Part shown: in pieces, positions 19,209 to 31,241 of the stretch | Layout of the letters: every line of letters begins with the position of its first letter | Position numbering within the stretch: the stretch's first letter is position 1 | Assembly (NCBI RefSeq): GCF_008042145.1 | Contig: NZ_RDBH01000141.1 | Location: forward strand, 683,921-736,887 | Direction: 5' to 3' | DNA: 52,967 nt | Source of the DNA: Streptomyces sp. adm13(2018) | Lineage (GTDB): Bacteria; Actinomycetota; Actinomycetes; Streptomycetales; Streptomycetaceae | Position numbers and translations under genes: made by a program | The notes under the pieces: model-generated | Database searches by the model: none | The model's input: the letters and a program-made list of their open reading frames with translations, nothing else | Told to the model about the DNA's origin: nothing

Positions 19209-20807
19209 ATGGCGGAGCTCACGATCCGGCCGGAGGAGATCCGGGACGCACTGGAGAACTTCGTCCAGTCGTACCAGCCGGACGCGGCCTCGCGCGAGGA
19301 GGTCGGCACGGTCAGCCTGGCCGGTGACGGTATCGCGAAGGTCGAGGGTCTTCCCTCGGCCATGGCGAACGAGCTGCTGAAGTTCGAGGACGGGACCCTC
19401 GGTCTCGCGCTGAACCTCGAAGAGCGCGAGATCGGTGCGATCGTCCTCGGCGAGTTCAGCGGCATCGAGGAGGGGCAGTCGGTGCAGCGCACCGGCGAGG
19501 TCCTCTCCGTCGGCGTCGGTGAGGGATACCTGGGTCGCGTCGTCGACCCGCTCGGCAACCCGATCGACGGTCTCGGCGAGATCGCGACCGAGGGCCGCCG
19601 CGCCCTCGAGCTGCAGGCCCCGGGCGTGATGGCCCGTAAGTCGGTGCACGAGCCGATGGAGACCGGCTACAAGGCCGTCGACGCCATGACGCCGGTCGGC
19701 CGTGGTCAGCGTCAGCTGATCATCGGTGACCGTCAGACCGGCAAGACCGCTCTGTGTGTCGACACGATCATCAACCAGCGCGACAACTGGCGCTCGGGCG
19801 ACGTGAACAAGCAGGTCCGCTGCATCTACGTCGCCGTCGGCCAGAAGGGTTCGACCATCGCGTCCGTGCGCGGCGCCCTGGAAGAGGCCGGTGCGCTCGA
19901 GTACACGACGATCGTCGCCGCCCCGGCGTCCGACCCGGCCGGCTTCAAGTACCTGGCGCCGTACACCGGCTCCGCCATCGGCCAGCACTGGATGTACCAG
20001 GGCAAGCACGTCCTGATCGTCTTCGACGACCTGTCGAAGCAGGCCGACGCCTACCGCGCCGTGTCGCTGCTGCTGCGCCGCCCGCCGGGCCGTGAGGCCT
20101 ACCCGGGTGACGTCTTCTACCTGCACTCGCGTCTCCTGGAGCGCTGCGCGAAGCTCTCGGACGAGCTGGGTGCCGGTTCGATGACCGGTCTTCCGATCGT
20201 CGAGACCAAGGCGAACGACGTGTCGGCGTTCATCCCGACCAACGTCATCTCCATCACCGACGGCCAGTGCTTCCTGGAGTCCGACCTGTTCAACGCCGGC
20301 CAGCGTCCGGCTCTGAACGTCGGTATCTCGGTCTCGCGTGTCGGTGGCTCCGCCCAGCACAAGGCGATGAAGCAGATCTCCGGTCGCCTCCGCGTGGACC
20401 TGGCCCAGTTCCGTGAGCTGGAGGCGTTCGCCGCCTTCGGTTCCGACCTGGACGCCGCGTCCAAGGCGCAGCTGGAGCGTGGACAGCGCATGGTCGAGCT
20501 GCTCAAGCAGGCTCAGTACCAGCCGATGCCCACCGAGAACCAGGTCGTCTCCGTCTGGGCCGGCACCACCGGCAAGATGGACGACGTCCCGGTCGTCGAC
20601 ATCCGCCGCTTCGAGGCCGAGCTCCTGGCGTACCTGCGTCAGAACCACTCGGGCCTCATGACCTCCATCCGTGAGGGCGGCAAGATGTCCGACGACACCC
20701 TGACGGCCGTGGGCGACGCCATCGCGGAGTTCAAGAAGCAGTTCGAGACCTCTGACGGCAAGCTGCTGGGCGAGGACGCTCCTGCCGCCGTCAACGTCTC
20801 GAAGTGA
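19209..20807 (+). CDS. atpA: ATP synthase F1 subunit alpha
   Basis: Non-catalytic nucleotide-binding subunit of the F1 hexamer. ATG 19209 ([11 protein letters not shown]) gives 532 residues; the open frame to the left crosses the hairpin repeat and is not conserved. Walker A is GDRQTGKT at 173-180, with [15 protein letters not shown] and the [18 protein letters not shown] region as in other alpha subunits. The C-terminal 25 residues after FKKQF form an acidic/polar tail. Confidence 0.97.
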   Translation: MAELTIRPEEIRDALENFVQSYQPDAASREEVGTVSLAGDGIAKVEGLPSAMANELLKFEDGTLGLALNLEEREIGAIVLGEFSGIEEGQSVQRTGEVLSVGVGEGYLGRVVDPLGNPIDGLGEIATEGRRALELQAPGVMARKSVHEPMETGYKAVDAMTPVGRGQRQLIIGDRQTGKTALCVDTIINQRDNWRSGDVNKQVRCIYVAVGQKGSTIASVRGALEEAGALEYTTIVAAPASDPAGFKYLAPYTGSAIGQHWMYQGKHVLIVFDDLSKQADAYRAVSLLLRRPPGREAYPGDVFYLHSRLLERCAKLSDELGAGSMTGLPIVETKANDVSAFIPTNVISITDGQCFLESDLFNAGQRPALNVGISVSRVGGSAQHKAMKQISGRLRVDLAQFRELEAFAAFGSDLDAASKAQLERGQRMVELLKQAQYQPMPTENQVVSVWAGTTGKMDDVPVVDIRRFEAELLAYLRQNHSGLMTSIREGGKMSDDTLTAVGDAIAEFKKQFETSDGKLLGEDAPAAVNVSK

Positions 20808-20827
20808 CGACGGAAGGGACCTGACTC

Positions 20828-23187
<2,360 letters not shown>

Positions 23188-23301
23188 GCCCCGTGCTCTC
23201 CCGAGGGGGGCGGGATTCCGGTCCCGCCCCCCTCACCACGCCCCTTAGAATTGACCCCAACACCCGGCACGACCGCCGGGTGGTGACCCGAGGAGCCACC
23301 C

Positions 23302-23676
23302 TTGGCTGCTGAGCTGCACGTCGAGCTGGTCGCCGCGGACCGGAGTGTCTGGTCCGGCGAGGCCACCCTGGTCATCGCGCGTACCACCTCCGGCGACATC
23401 GGCGTCATGCCCGGCCACCAGCCGCTGCTCGGTGTGCTGGAGTCGGGCCCGGTGACCATCCGTACCAGTGAGGGCGCGACCGTCGTCGCCGCCGTCCACG
23501 GTGGATTCATCTCGTTCGCCGACGACAAGCTGTCGCTGCTCGCGGAGGTCTGCGAGCTGGCGGACGAGATCGACGCCCAGCGCGCCGAGCGCGCGCTGGA
23601 GCGTGCGAAGTCGGATTCCGACGCGGCCGCCGAGCGGCGCGCCGACGTCCGGCTGCGCGCGGTAGCGGTCCGCTGA
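23302..23676 (+). CDS. atpC: ATP synthase F1 subunit epsilon
   Basis: Rotor subunit that couples gamma to the c-ring and can inhibit ATP hydrolysis. TTG 23302 (MAAELHVELVAADRSVW) with AGGAG upstream gives 124 residues: an N-terminal beta-sandwich containing GDIGVMPGHQPLLG and a short two-helix C-terminus. It is the last atp gene and is followed by a very strong terminator. Confidence 0.95.
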   Translation: MAAELHVELVAADRSVWSGEATLVIARTTSGDIGVMPGHQPLLGVLESGPVTIRTSEGATVVAAVHGGFISFADDKLSLLAEVCELADEIDAQRAERALERAKSDSDAAAERRADVRLRAVAVR

Positions 23677-23696
23677 CGGTCCGCGCAGAGTAGTGC

Positions 23697-23746
23697 CCTC
23701 AGCCGCGGCACGGTCTGGAACCCTCCAGACCGTGCCGCGGCTGAGG
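23697..23746 (+). terminator. atp operon terminator
   Basis: A perfect 22-bp stem (23697-23718 with 23725-23746) with an AACCCT loop, 20 bases after atpC. It is the strongest hairpin seen in the window. Confidence 0.92.
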
Positions 23747-23813
23747 CGATGCAGATGCAGGTCGTATTCGGTTCTGCCGGCGGTGTCGGCTACGGGACGC
23801 AGCGAGGAGGTCG

Positions 23814-24266
23814 GTGAAGATGTTCCTCGCTCTGCTCGTGTGCGGCCTGGTCGTCGCACTGGTGGTGATCGGACTCTTCGTCTTCGGCTTGCGCCGAAGG
23901 CTGATCCAGCGTGCCGGCGGCACCTTCGACTGTTCGCTGCACTGGAACGTCCCGGACGATCCGGATCCGAGCGGCAAGGGCTGGACCTACGGTGTGGCCC
24001 GCTACAGCGGTGACGAGATCGCCTGGTTCCGGGTCTTCTCGTACGCGCCCCGCCCGCGCCGTGTCCTGGAGCGCTCGTCCATCGTGGCCCTGGAGCGCCG
24101 GACGCCGGAGGGCGAGGAGGAGCTCGCGCTGCTCTCCGACATGGTGATCCAGCCCTGTATGTACGAGGGCGTCCGGCTGGAGCTCGCGATGAGCGAGGAC
24201 GCCCGGACGGGTTTCATGGCCTGGCTGGAGGCGGCGCCTCCCGGGCAACGGGTGAATGTGGCTTGA
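23814..24266 (+). CDS. DUF2550 family membrane protein
   Basis: Actinobacterial family of unknown function, usually found directly after atpC. GTG 23814 with GAGGAGG upstream gives 150 residues: one N-terminal membrane helix (about 4-25), an Arg-rich flank (RRRLIQR), then a soluble domain with FDCSLHW, GWTYGVARYSGDEIAWFRVFS and a C-terminal MAWLEAAPPG. The strong terminator before it means it needs its own promoter, which I could not identify in the 67-base gap. Confidence 0.88.
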   Translation: MKMFLALLVCGLVVALVVIGLFVFGLRRRLIQRAGGTFDCSLHWNVPDDPDPSGKGWTYGVARYSGDEIAWFRVFSYAPRPRRVLERSSIVALERRTPEGEEELALLSDMVIQPCMYEGVRLELAMSEDARTGFMAWLEAAPPGQRVNVA

Positions 24267-24280
24267 GTTCCTTGCCCGTT

Positions 24281-24317
24281 GGCTGGGGGTCCCCCCGGAC
24301 GAAGTCTGGGGGAGGGT
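24281..24317 (+). repeat. Streptomyces intergenic CTGGGGG-type repeat
   Basis: GGCTGGGGGTCCCCCCGGAC followed by AGTCTGGGGGAGGGT: internally palindromic and of the kind scattered through Streptomyces intergenic regions. It is related to the 10610 and 19145 copies. Confidence 0.6.
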
Positions 24318-24327
24318 GAACGGCGAG

Positions 24328-24364
24328 GAAGCGGGGGTCGGCGTGCTGCGCCGGCCCCCGCTTC
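24328..24364. terminator. Bidirectional terminator between DUF2550 and chitinase genes
   Basis: GAAGCGGGGG-t-CGGCG (24328-24343) pairs with CGCCG-g-CCCCCGCTTC (24349-24364). It lies between two convergent genes and can serve both. Confidence 0.85.
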
Positions 24365-24383
24365 TTCATGACCCCGTGGGGGG

Positions 24384-26231
<1,848 letters not shown>

Positions 26232-26300
26232 CGGTGCTCCTCAAGTTGCGGACGGAGGTGGGGGTGGTCCGGTGGTCCGTGAAGATGCGCGCGCCCCGCG

Positions 26301-26343
26301 AGCGTAGAAAGGTCTGGACCAACCGTCAAGAGGTCCAGACCAA
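26301..26343 (-). promoter_or_regulatory. Chitinase promoter with paired direct repeats
   Basis: On the minus strand -35 TTGACG (26324-26329), a 17-base spacer and -10 TACGCT (26301-26306) form a good housekeeping promoter. Two 13-base direct repeats flank the -35: TTGGTCTGGACCT (26331-26343) just upstream and TTGGTCCAGACCT (26310-26322) inside the spacer. Such repeats overlapping chitinase promoters are established Streptomyces control elements and resemble DasR/dre sites. Confidence 0.85.
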
Positions 26344-26358
26344 CGTCGGTGAGCTCCG

Positions 26359-27012
26359 TCAGACCCCCAACTCCTGTGCCAGCACGGCCGCTTGGACCCT
26401 GCTCCGCAGCGCCAGCTTCCCCAGCACCTTGCTGACGTGCGTCTTCACCGTCGCCTCCGCCATGTCGAGCCGTACCGCGATCTCCGCGTTCGACAGCCCC
26501 TGCCCCAGCGTCGACAGCACCTCCCGCTCCCGGGGCGTCAGGACGTCGAGCACCGACGGGTCCGTCCCCGACGGCTCCCGGACCGGACGGCCCGTCGCCG
26601 CGAACTCCGCGATCAGCCGCCGGGTCACCGCCGGGGCGATCAGCCCCTCGCCGCGCGCCACCGTCCGCACCGCCTCGATCAGCTCCCGCGCCTCCGCGTT
26701 CTTCAGCAGGAAGCCCGACGCCCCCGCCCGCAGCGCCCCGAAGACATAGGCGTCGAGATCGAAGGTCGTGAGGACCAGCACGTCGGCGAGCCCCTCCGAC
26801 ACGACGATCCCGGTCGCCGTCACCCCGTCCATCCGCGGCATCTGCACGTCCATCAGGACCAGGTCGGGGCGGAGCGCCCGGGCGAGCTCCACCGCCCGCT
26901 CGCCGTCCGCCGCCTCGCCGACGACCTCGATGTCCGGCGCGCTGCCCAGGATGAGCACCAGGCCCGCCCGTACCGCGGACTGGTCCTCGGCGACCACCAC
27001 CCGCACTGTCAT
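26359..27012 (-). CDS. chiR: NarL/LuxR-type response regulator (ChiR-like)
   Basis: The 217-residue regulator has a receiver domain (about 3-118) with the acidic pair in VAEDQS, phosphoacceptor Asp55 in LMDVQMPR, conserved Thr in VLTTF and Lys in FLLKN, then a LuxR HTH about 150-212 (LTPREREVLSTLGQGLSNAEIA). ATG 27012 overlaps the histidine kinase stop (ATGA). It sits directly upstream of the chitinase gene, as ChiR does in S. coelicolor, so it probably activates that promoter; the symbol rests on synteny and family. Confidence 0.88.
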   Translation of the reverse strand: MTVRVVVAEDQSAVRAGLVLILGSAPDIEVVGEAADGERAVELARALRPDLVLMDVQMPRMDGVTATGIVVSEGLADVLVLTTFDLDAYVFGALRAGASGFLLKNAEARELIEAVRTVARGEGLIAPAVTRRLIAEFAATGRPVREPSGTDPSVLDVLTPREREVLSTLGQGLSNAEIAVRLDMAEATVKTHVSKVLGKLALRSRVQAAVLAQELGV

Positions 27013-28220
27013 GCCCGCTCCTCGTCGCTCTCGTCCACGGGCAGCTCCGCCCGCACCCGCCACAGTCTCCGCCCGCCGTCGTCCGTCGCCGGACCCGCCT
27101 CGAAGACCCCGCCGAGCAGCGCCACCCGCTCCCGCATCCCCACCAGACCAGCCCCGGAGCCCGGCGCCGTCGGGCCGGGGCGCTCCCCGTACGGGCTGGT
27201 CACCTCGACCGTGAGGGCCCTCGGGCCCCGGCCGAGCAGCACCAGGACCTCGCCCGGCGCCGCGTGCTTCAGCGCGTTGGTCAGGGACTCCTGCACGATC
27301 CGGTACGCGGCCAGCTCCACCGGTGCCGGAAGTCCCGCCGTGCTCTCCCGGGTGTCCCGCAGGGCGAGGTCGAGACCGCTCGGCCGGGCGTTGGCCTGTG
27401 CCTGGTCGACCAGCGCGTCCAGACCGGCGAGGGTGGGGGCGGCGGCCGGTTCCGTGTCGCCGTCGCCGTCCCGGAGGAGGCCGATGAGCCGCCGCATCTC
27501 CGCGAGGCCCTCGACACTGTTCTCCCGGATCACGGTGAGCGCCTGCCGGGTGGTGGCCGGCTCGTCGATCGAGAGCGCGGCGGTGGAGTGGATCGCGATC
27601 GCCGACAGGTGGTTCGCGACCATGTCGTGCAGTTCGCGGGCCATCCGGGCCCGCTCGGCCACCACGGCCTGGGTGCGGTCCATCTCGGCGAGCAGCGCGG
27701 TCTGTTCGGCCCGCAGCCAGGCCGCCTCGGCCGCCTCCCGGTGGTTGCGCACGACGGCGCCGGTCATCGCGGGCAGGAAGGAGATCATGCCGGTGAGGAC
27801 CCCGACGAGCAGCGCGATCGCGTTCTGCCACCAGACGAGGAAGCCGACGGTGACCGCCACCGTGACCAGGCCGGTCGTGTAGGGGACCCGGCGGGCGGTG
27901 GCGGGAGTGCCGTAGACGACGGCCGCGTAGACCACGTCCGTGAACATCAGGATCGTGAGCAGGTTCCCGTTGGTGAACTGGTCGCCGACGACCGCGACCG
28001 TGCCGACGACGATCGCCGTCTGCGGCATCGTCCGGCGCACGGTCTCCGCCGCGGCCATCGCCGCGAGCGGGACCAGCGCCGCCCACCGCTGGTCGAGGAT
28101 GCGGTCACCCGCCGTGTAGAGCCCGAAGGACCACAGGAGCAGTCCGCAGGAGAACCCGAGGAGGCCCATGAGCAGGTCGAAGCGGTGCGGGCGGGGGAGT
28201 GTCACGTCCTCATCCAACAC
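27009..28220 (-). CDS. chiS: Sensor histidine kinase, HisKA_3 type (ChiS-like)
   Basis: The 403-residue kinase has an N-terminal membrane part with about five or six helices (roughly 15-150) and little extracytoplasmic sequence. A DHp domain has phosphoacceptor His198 in ARMARELHDMVANHLSAI, and a C-terminal ATPase domain includes VQESLTNALKHA (N box) and GAGLVGMRERV (G box). GTG 28220 is taken as start; GTG 28205 is possible. It is coupled to the downstream regulator. The signal, perhaps chito-oligosaccharide related, is inferred only from context. Confidence 0.88.
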   Translation of the reverse strand: MLDEDVTLPRPHRFDLLMGLLGFSCGLLLWSFGLYTAGDRILDQRWAALVPLAAMAAAETVRRTMPQTAIVVGTVAVVGDQFTNGNLLTILMFTDVVYAAVVYGTPATARRVPYTTGLVTVAVTVGFLVWWQNAIALLVGVLTGMISFLPAMTGAVVRNHREAAEAAWLRAEQTALLAEMDRTQAVVAERARMARELHDMVANHLSAIAIHSTAALSIDEPATTRQALTVIRENSVEGLAEMRRLIGLLRDGDGDTEPAAAPTLAGLDALVDQAQANARPSGLDLALRDTRESTAGLPAPVELAAYRIVQESLTNALKHAAPGEVLVLLGRGPRALTVEVTSPYGERPGPTAPGSGAGLVGMRERVALLGGVFEAGPATDDGGRRLWRVRAELPVDESDEERA

Positions 28221-28356
28221 GGCCGGGCGTCCCCCGACCTCCTCGTCCGGGCTGATCCGTCCTCCGTCGAAGGATGTAGACGCGGTTCGTCATCGGCGAC
28301 GACGATCCGGGCCGGACCGCGGGAGACGCTGAGGGGGTACCGAAAGGGGAACCGTC

Positions 28357-29001
28357 GTGATCGTCACGCTGATCGTCGTCTGCGAGGTCGGCTTCTGGGT
28401 GCTGCTGGCCGCCGGCCTCGCCGCCCGCTACCTCCTGAAGATGCCCCGGACGGGGATCGCCCTGCTGCTCTGCGAGCCGCTCCTGGAGGTCCTGCTCCTG
28501 GTCGTCACCGCGATCGACCTCAAGAACGGGGCCGACCCCAGCTGGAAGCACGGCCTCGCCGCCCTCTACATCGGGTACACCGTCGGCCACGGCCACCGCA
28601 CCGTGAAGTGGCTCGACGGCCACGCCGCCCACCGCTTCGGCGGCGCACCGCCGCCCCCGAAGCCCCCGCGGTACGGGATGGCCCGGGCCCGCCACGAGGG
28701 CAGGGTCTGGCTCGGTTCGGTGGTCGCGGCGGCCGTCGCCTCGGGCCTGCTGTTCCTGGCCGCCCTGTACGTCGGCGAGGACGGGAACACCGACGGCCTC
28801 TACGGCTGGATGTTCGTCGCCTGGCGGGCGGCCGGCATCCACGGCCTGATCGCGCTCACCTACGCGATCTGGCCGAAGAAGGCCCCCGAGAAGGCCCCCG
28901 AGAAGGCCCCCGAAGAGAGCTCAGCGGTCCCCGCCCGGGACCCAGAGCACGTCCCCGACCTCCTTGTTCGCCGTACGGGCAAGGATGAAGAGCAGGTCTG
29001 A
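28357..29001 (+). CDS. Integral membrane protein of unknown function
   Basis: GTG 28357 gives 214 residues with four hydrophobic helices (about 2-22, 33-52, 122-142, 150-170) joined by a basic loop containing GHGHRTVKWLDGHAAHRFGG. After the last helix come three tandem KAPE units. The final 27 residues are encoded antisense to the end of the adenosyltransferase gene, an 81-base tail-to-tail overlap, so the native end may have been altered by loss of an earlier stop. I do not recognise a characterised family. Confidence 0.75.
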   Translation: MIVTLIVVCEVGFWVLLAAGLAARYLLKMPRTGIALLLCEPLLEVLLLVVTAIDLKNGADPSWKHGLAALYIGYTVGHGHRTVKWLDGHAAHRFGGAPPPPKPPRYGMARARHEGRVWLGSVVAAAVASGLLFLAALYVGEDGNTDGLYGWMFVAWRAAGIHGLIALTYAIWPKKAPEKAPEKAPEESSAVPARDPEHVPDLLVRRTGKDEEQV

Positions 29002-29493
29002 CAGCCGGTTCAGGTAGGTGGCGGTGAGGGCGTTCATCGTCTCGCCGTGCACCTCCAGGGCCGCCCAGGTGGAGCGCTCCGCCCGCCGGACCACCGTGCA
29101 CGCCTGGTGCAGCAGGGCCGCCCCGGGCGTGCCGCCCGGCAGGATGAAGGAGCGCAGCTTCTCGAGCGACTCCAGGAAGTGGTCGCAGTCACCCTCCAGC
29201 TTGTCCACGTACGACTGCTCGACGCGCAGCGGCGGGTACTCGGGGGTCTCCACCACCGGCGTGCAGAGGTCCGCGCCCACGTCGAACAGGTCGTTCTGCA
29301 CCCGGACGAGGACCTTCACGACCTCCTCGTCGAGCTGCCCCAGGGCGATGGCCGTGCCGATGGCGGCGTTGGCCTCGTTGGCGTCGGCGTAGGCCGAGAT
29401 CCGCAGATCCGTCTTGGCGGTCCTGCTCATGTCGCCGAGGGCCGTGGTGCCCTGGTCGCCGGTACGGGTGTAGATGCGCGTCAGATTGACCAT
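28921..29493 (-). CDS. PduO-type ATP:cob(I)alamin adenosyltransferase
   Basis: Transfers adenosyl from ATP to cob(I)alamin, producing coenzyme B12. The 190 residues carry the ATP-binding N-terminus TRIYTRTGDQGTTALGDMSR, then SAYADANEANAAIG, and the C-terminal helix motif RRAERSTWA and NRLSDLLFILAR that mark the trimeric PduO/MMAB family. ATG 29493. Its product is the ligand expected by the cobalamin sensor at 35367-36470, as well as by mutases elsewhere. Its 3' end overlaps the convergent membrane-protein gene. Confidence 0.93.
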   Translation of the reverse strand: MVNLTRIYTRTGDQGTTALGDMSRTAKTDLRISAYADANEANAAIGTAIALGQLDEEVVKVLVRVQNDLFDVGADLCTPVVETPEYPPLRVEQSYVDKLEGDCDHFLESLEKLRSFILPGGTPGAALLHQACTVVRRAERSTWAALEVHGETMNALTATYLNRLSDLLFILARTANKEVGDVLWVPGGDR

Positions 29494-29842
29494 GGGTCCA
29501 GCCTAGTTACGCACCGGCCCTCCGGAACGTCCGTGTGCCGACCGTCACGGCGAGCGCCGTCAGGGCGAGGGCGGCGAGCCCCCCCCGTACAGCAGCGTCG
29601 GCGTCGTGCAGTGGCCGCGCGACGGCTCGTGGCCTCGGGGTGCGCGCCGGCCCGGCGGTGCACGCGACCGCATACCCCCGCGGGTACGCCACGGCCGTAC
29701 GGGTGGCCGAACGGGGTGCTGCGAGTGTGACGTCCGTCAAACAGGGCGTGACGCGCATTACTTCACGGTCACATGGCGGCTCCCGACCGCTAATCTCCGC
29801 CGAGGAGCCAGAAGTGAACAGGCGTTAAAGGGGTGGAAGATC
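29494..29842. promoter_or_regulatory. Divergent region between adenosyltransferase and hydroxybutyryl-CoA dehydrogenase genes
   Basis: No gene is supported in these 349 bases. For the right-hand gene, GTCACA (29768-29773) and TAATCT (29791-29796) have a 17-base spacer and make a plausible promoter ending about 45 bases before the GTG. No B12-riboswitch-like element was recognised upstream of the adenosyltransferase gene. Confidence 0.4.
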
Positions 29843-30691
29843 GTGGCCAGGAAGCTCGCCGTCATCGGGGCCGGACTCATGGGATCCGGCATCGCGCAGG
29901 TCTCGGCACAGGCGGGCTGGGACGTCGTCCTGCGTGACGTCACCGACGCCGCGCTCACCCGGGGCACCGACGGCATCAAGGCGTCGTACGACCGGTTCGT
30001 CGCGAAGGGCGGGCTGGCCGCCGCCGACGCCGAGGCCGCGCTCGGCCGGATCACCGCCACCACCGAGCTGGAGGCCGTCGCCGACGCCGACATCGTCGTC
30101 GAGGCCGTCTTCGAGAACCTCGACGTCAAGCACGAGATCTTCCGCGCGCTCGACAAGGTCGCCAAGGACGGCGCCGTCCTCGCCTCCAACACCTCCGCGA
30201 TCCCGATCACCAAGATCGCCGCGGTGACCGCCCGGCCCGAGGCCGTCGTCGGCACCCACTTCTTCTCCCCGGTCCCGATGATGCAGCTCTGCGAGCTCGT
30301 CCGCGGCTACAAGACCAGCGACGAGACCCTCGCCACCGCGCGGGAGTTCGCCGAGTCGGTCGGCAAGACCTGCATCGTCGTGAACCGCGACGTCGCCGGC
30401 TTCGTCACCACCCGGCTCATCACCGCCCTCGTCGTCGAGGCCGCCAAGCTCCAGGAGTCCGGCGTCGCCACGGCCGAGGACATCGACATCGCCTGCAAGC
30501 TCGGCTTCGGCCACGCCATGGGCCCGCTCGCCACCGCCGACCTCACCGGCATCGACATCCTGGTGAACGCGGCCACCAACATCTACACCGAGTCCCAGGA
30601 CGAGAAGTTCGCGGCGCCGGAACTGATGCGCCGGATGGTGGACGCGGGTGACATCGGCCGCAAGAGCGGGCAGGGCTTCTACAAGTACTGA
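29843..30691 (+). CDS. 3-hydroxybutyryl-CoA dehydrogenase
   Basis: NAD(P)-dependent oxidation/reduction of 3-hydroxyacyl-CoA, used in butyrate/crotonyl-CoA metabolism including the ethylmalonyl-CoA route of Streptomyces. GTG 29843 (MARKLAVIGAGLMGSGIAQV) gives the standard 282 residues. The Rossmann GAGLMGSG is at 8-15, followed by SNTSAIPIT, THFFSPVPMMQLCELV with the catalytic His, and GFVTTRLI; the C-terminus is a 3HCDH domain ending GRKSGQGFYKY. The frame extends left without conserved residues. Confidence 0.94.
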   Translation: MARKLAVIGAGLMGSGIAQVSAQAGWDVVLRDVTDAALTRGTDGIKASYDRFVAKGGLAAADAEAALGRITATTELEAVADADIVVEAVFENLDVKHEIFRALDKVAKDGAVLASNTSAIPITKIAAVTARPEAVVGTHFFSPVPMMQLCELVRGYKTSDETLATAREFAESVGKTCIVVNRDVAGFVTTRLITALVVEAAKLQESGVATAEDIDIACKLGFGHAMGPLATADLTGIDILVNAATNIYTESQDEKFAAPELMRRMVDAGDIGRKSGQGFYKY

Positions 30692-30817
30692 GCACGGCCT
30701 GCGGCCCCGCCTCACCCCGTGGGGTGAATTTCGGTATCGGTTCGCTGACAAGGCGCAACGTATCTGCCGGTGCGGCAGTCAGTTGTTGCGAAGACGGAGC
30801 ACTCTCGGGGAGCGCAT

Positions 30818-31141
30818 ATGCACATCAGGGGCGACCAAGTCGAGCTGGTCGTCGGGGGCCGCCTCGACGTCCGCAGCGCGGCGGACGCCCGTACGGTCCT
30901 GCACTCGGCCGTCGACGACGGCGTCGGCGACCTGGTGCTCGACCTGACCGGTCTCGACTCCTGGGACGCCACCGGACTCGGCGTCATCATGGGCGCCCAC
31001 CGGCGCGCGGGCCGCTGCGGCCGACGGCTCGTCCTGCGCGGGGTCCCGCCCCAGATGCAGCGGCTGCTCGTCGCCACCAAGCTGCACCGCATCCTCGCCA
31101 TCGAGGGCGGTCTCGCGCTGGAGTCGCTGCCCCGGGTGTGA
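30818..31141 (+). CDS. STAS-domain anti-sigma factor antagonist
   Basis: SpoIIAA/RsbV-like protein that binds an anti-sigma kinase when unphosphorylated. ATG 30818 (MHIRGDQVELVVGGRLD) with GGGGAGCGC upstream gives 107 residues, a complete STAS fold. The phosphorylation loop reads SWDATGLGVIMG, so Thr52 rather than the usual Ser is the likely acceptor. It is monocistronic and the last gene that looks like conserved core before the accessory region. Confidence 0.88.
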   Translation: MHIRGDQVELVVGGRLDVRSAADARTVLHSAVDDGVGDLVLDLTGLDSWDATGLGVIMGAHRRAGRCGRRLVLRGVPPQMQRLLVATKLHRILAIEGGLALESLPRV

Positions 31142-31241
31142 CCACCCGGAGCGGAGGGCTCCGGCGCGAAGCCGCCGCGGGGCGTCCCGCCGGTGACACC
31201 CGTGTGAAGCAGCCGTGCGAACCCGGCGTCACGCGCAATCC

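Noticed and set aside
28882..28917. Three KAPE-coding tandem units taken as a possible mobile repeat or CRISPR-like element
   Set aside because: Only three 12-base units, in frame, within a membrane-protein tail; a simple coding repeat.
27264..28988. 574-codon plus-strand frame opposite the histidine kinase
   Set aside because: Shadow frame; the minus-strand kinase has all HisKA_3/HATPase motifs and a coupled regulator.
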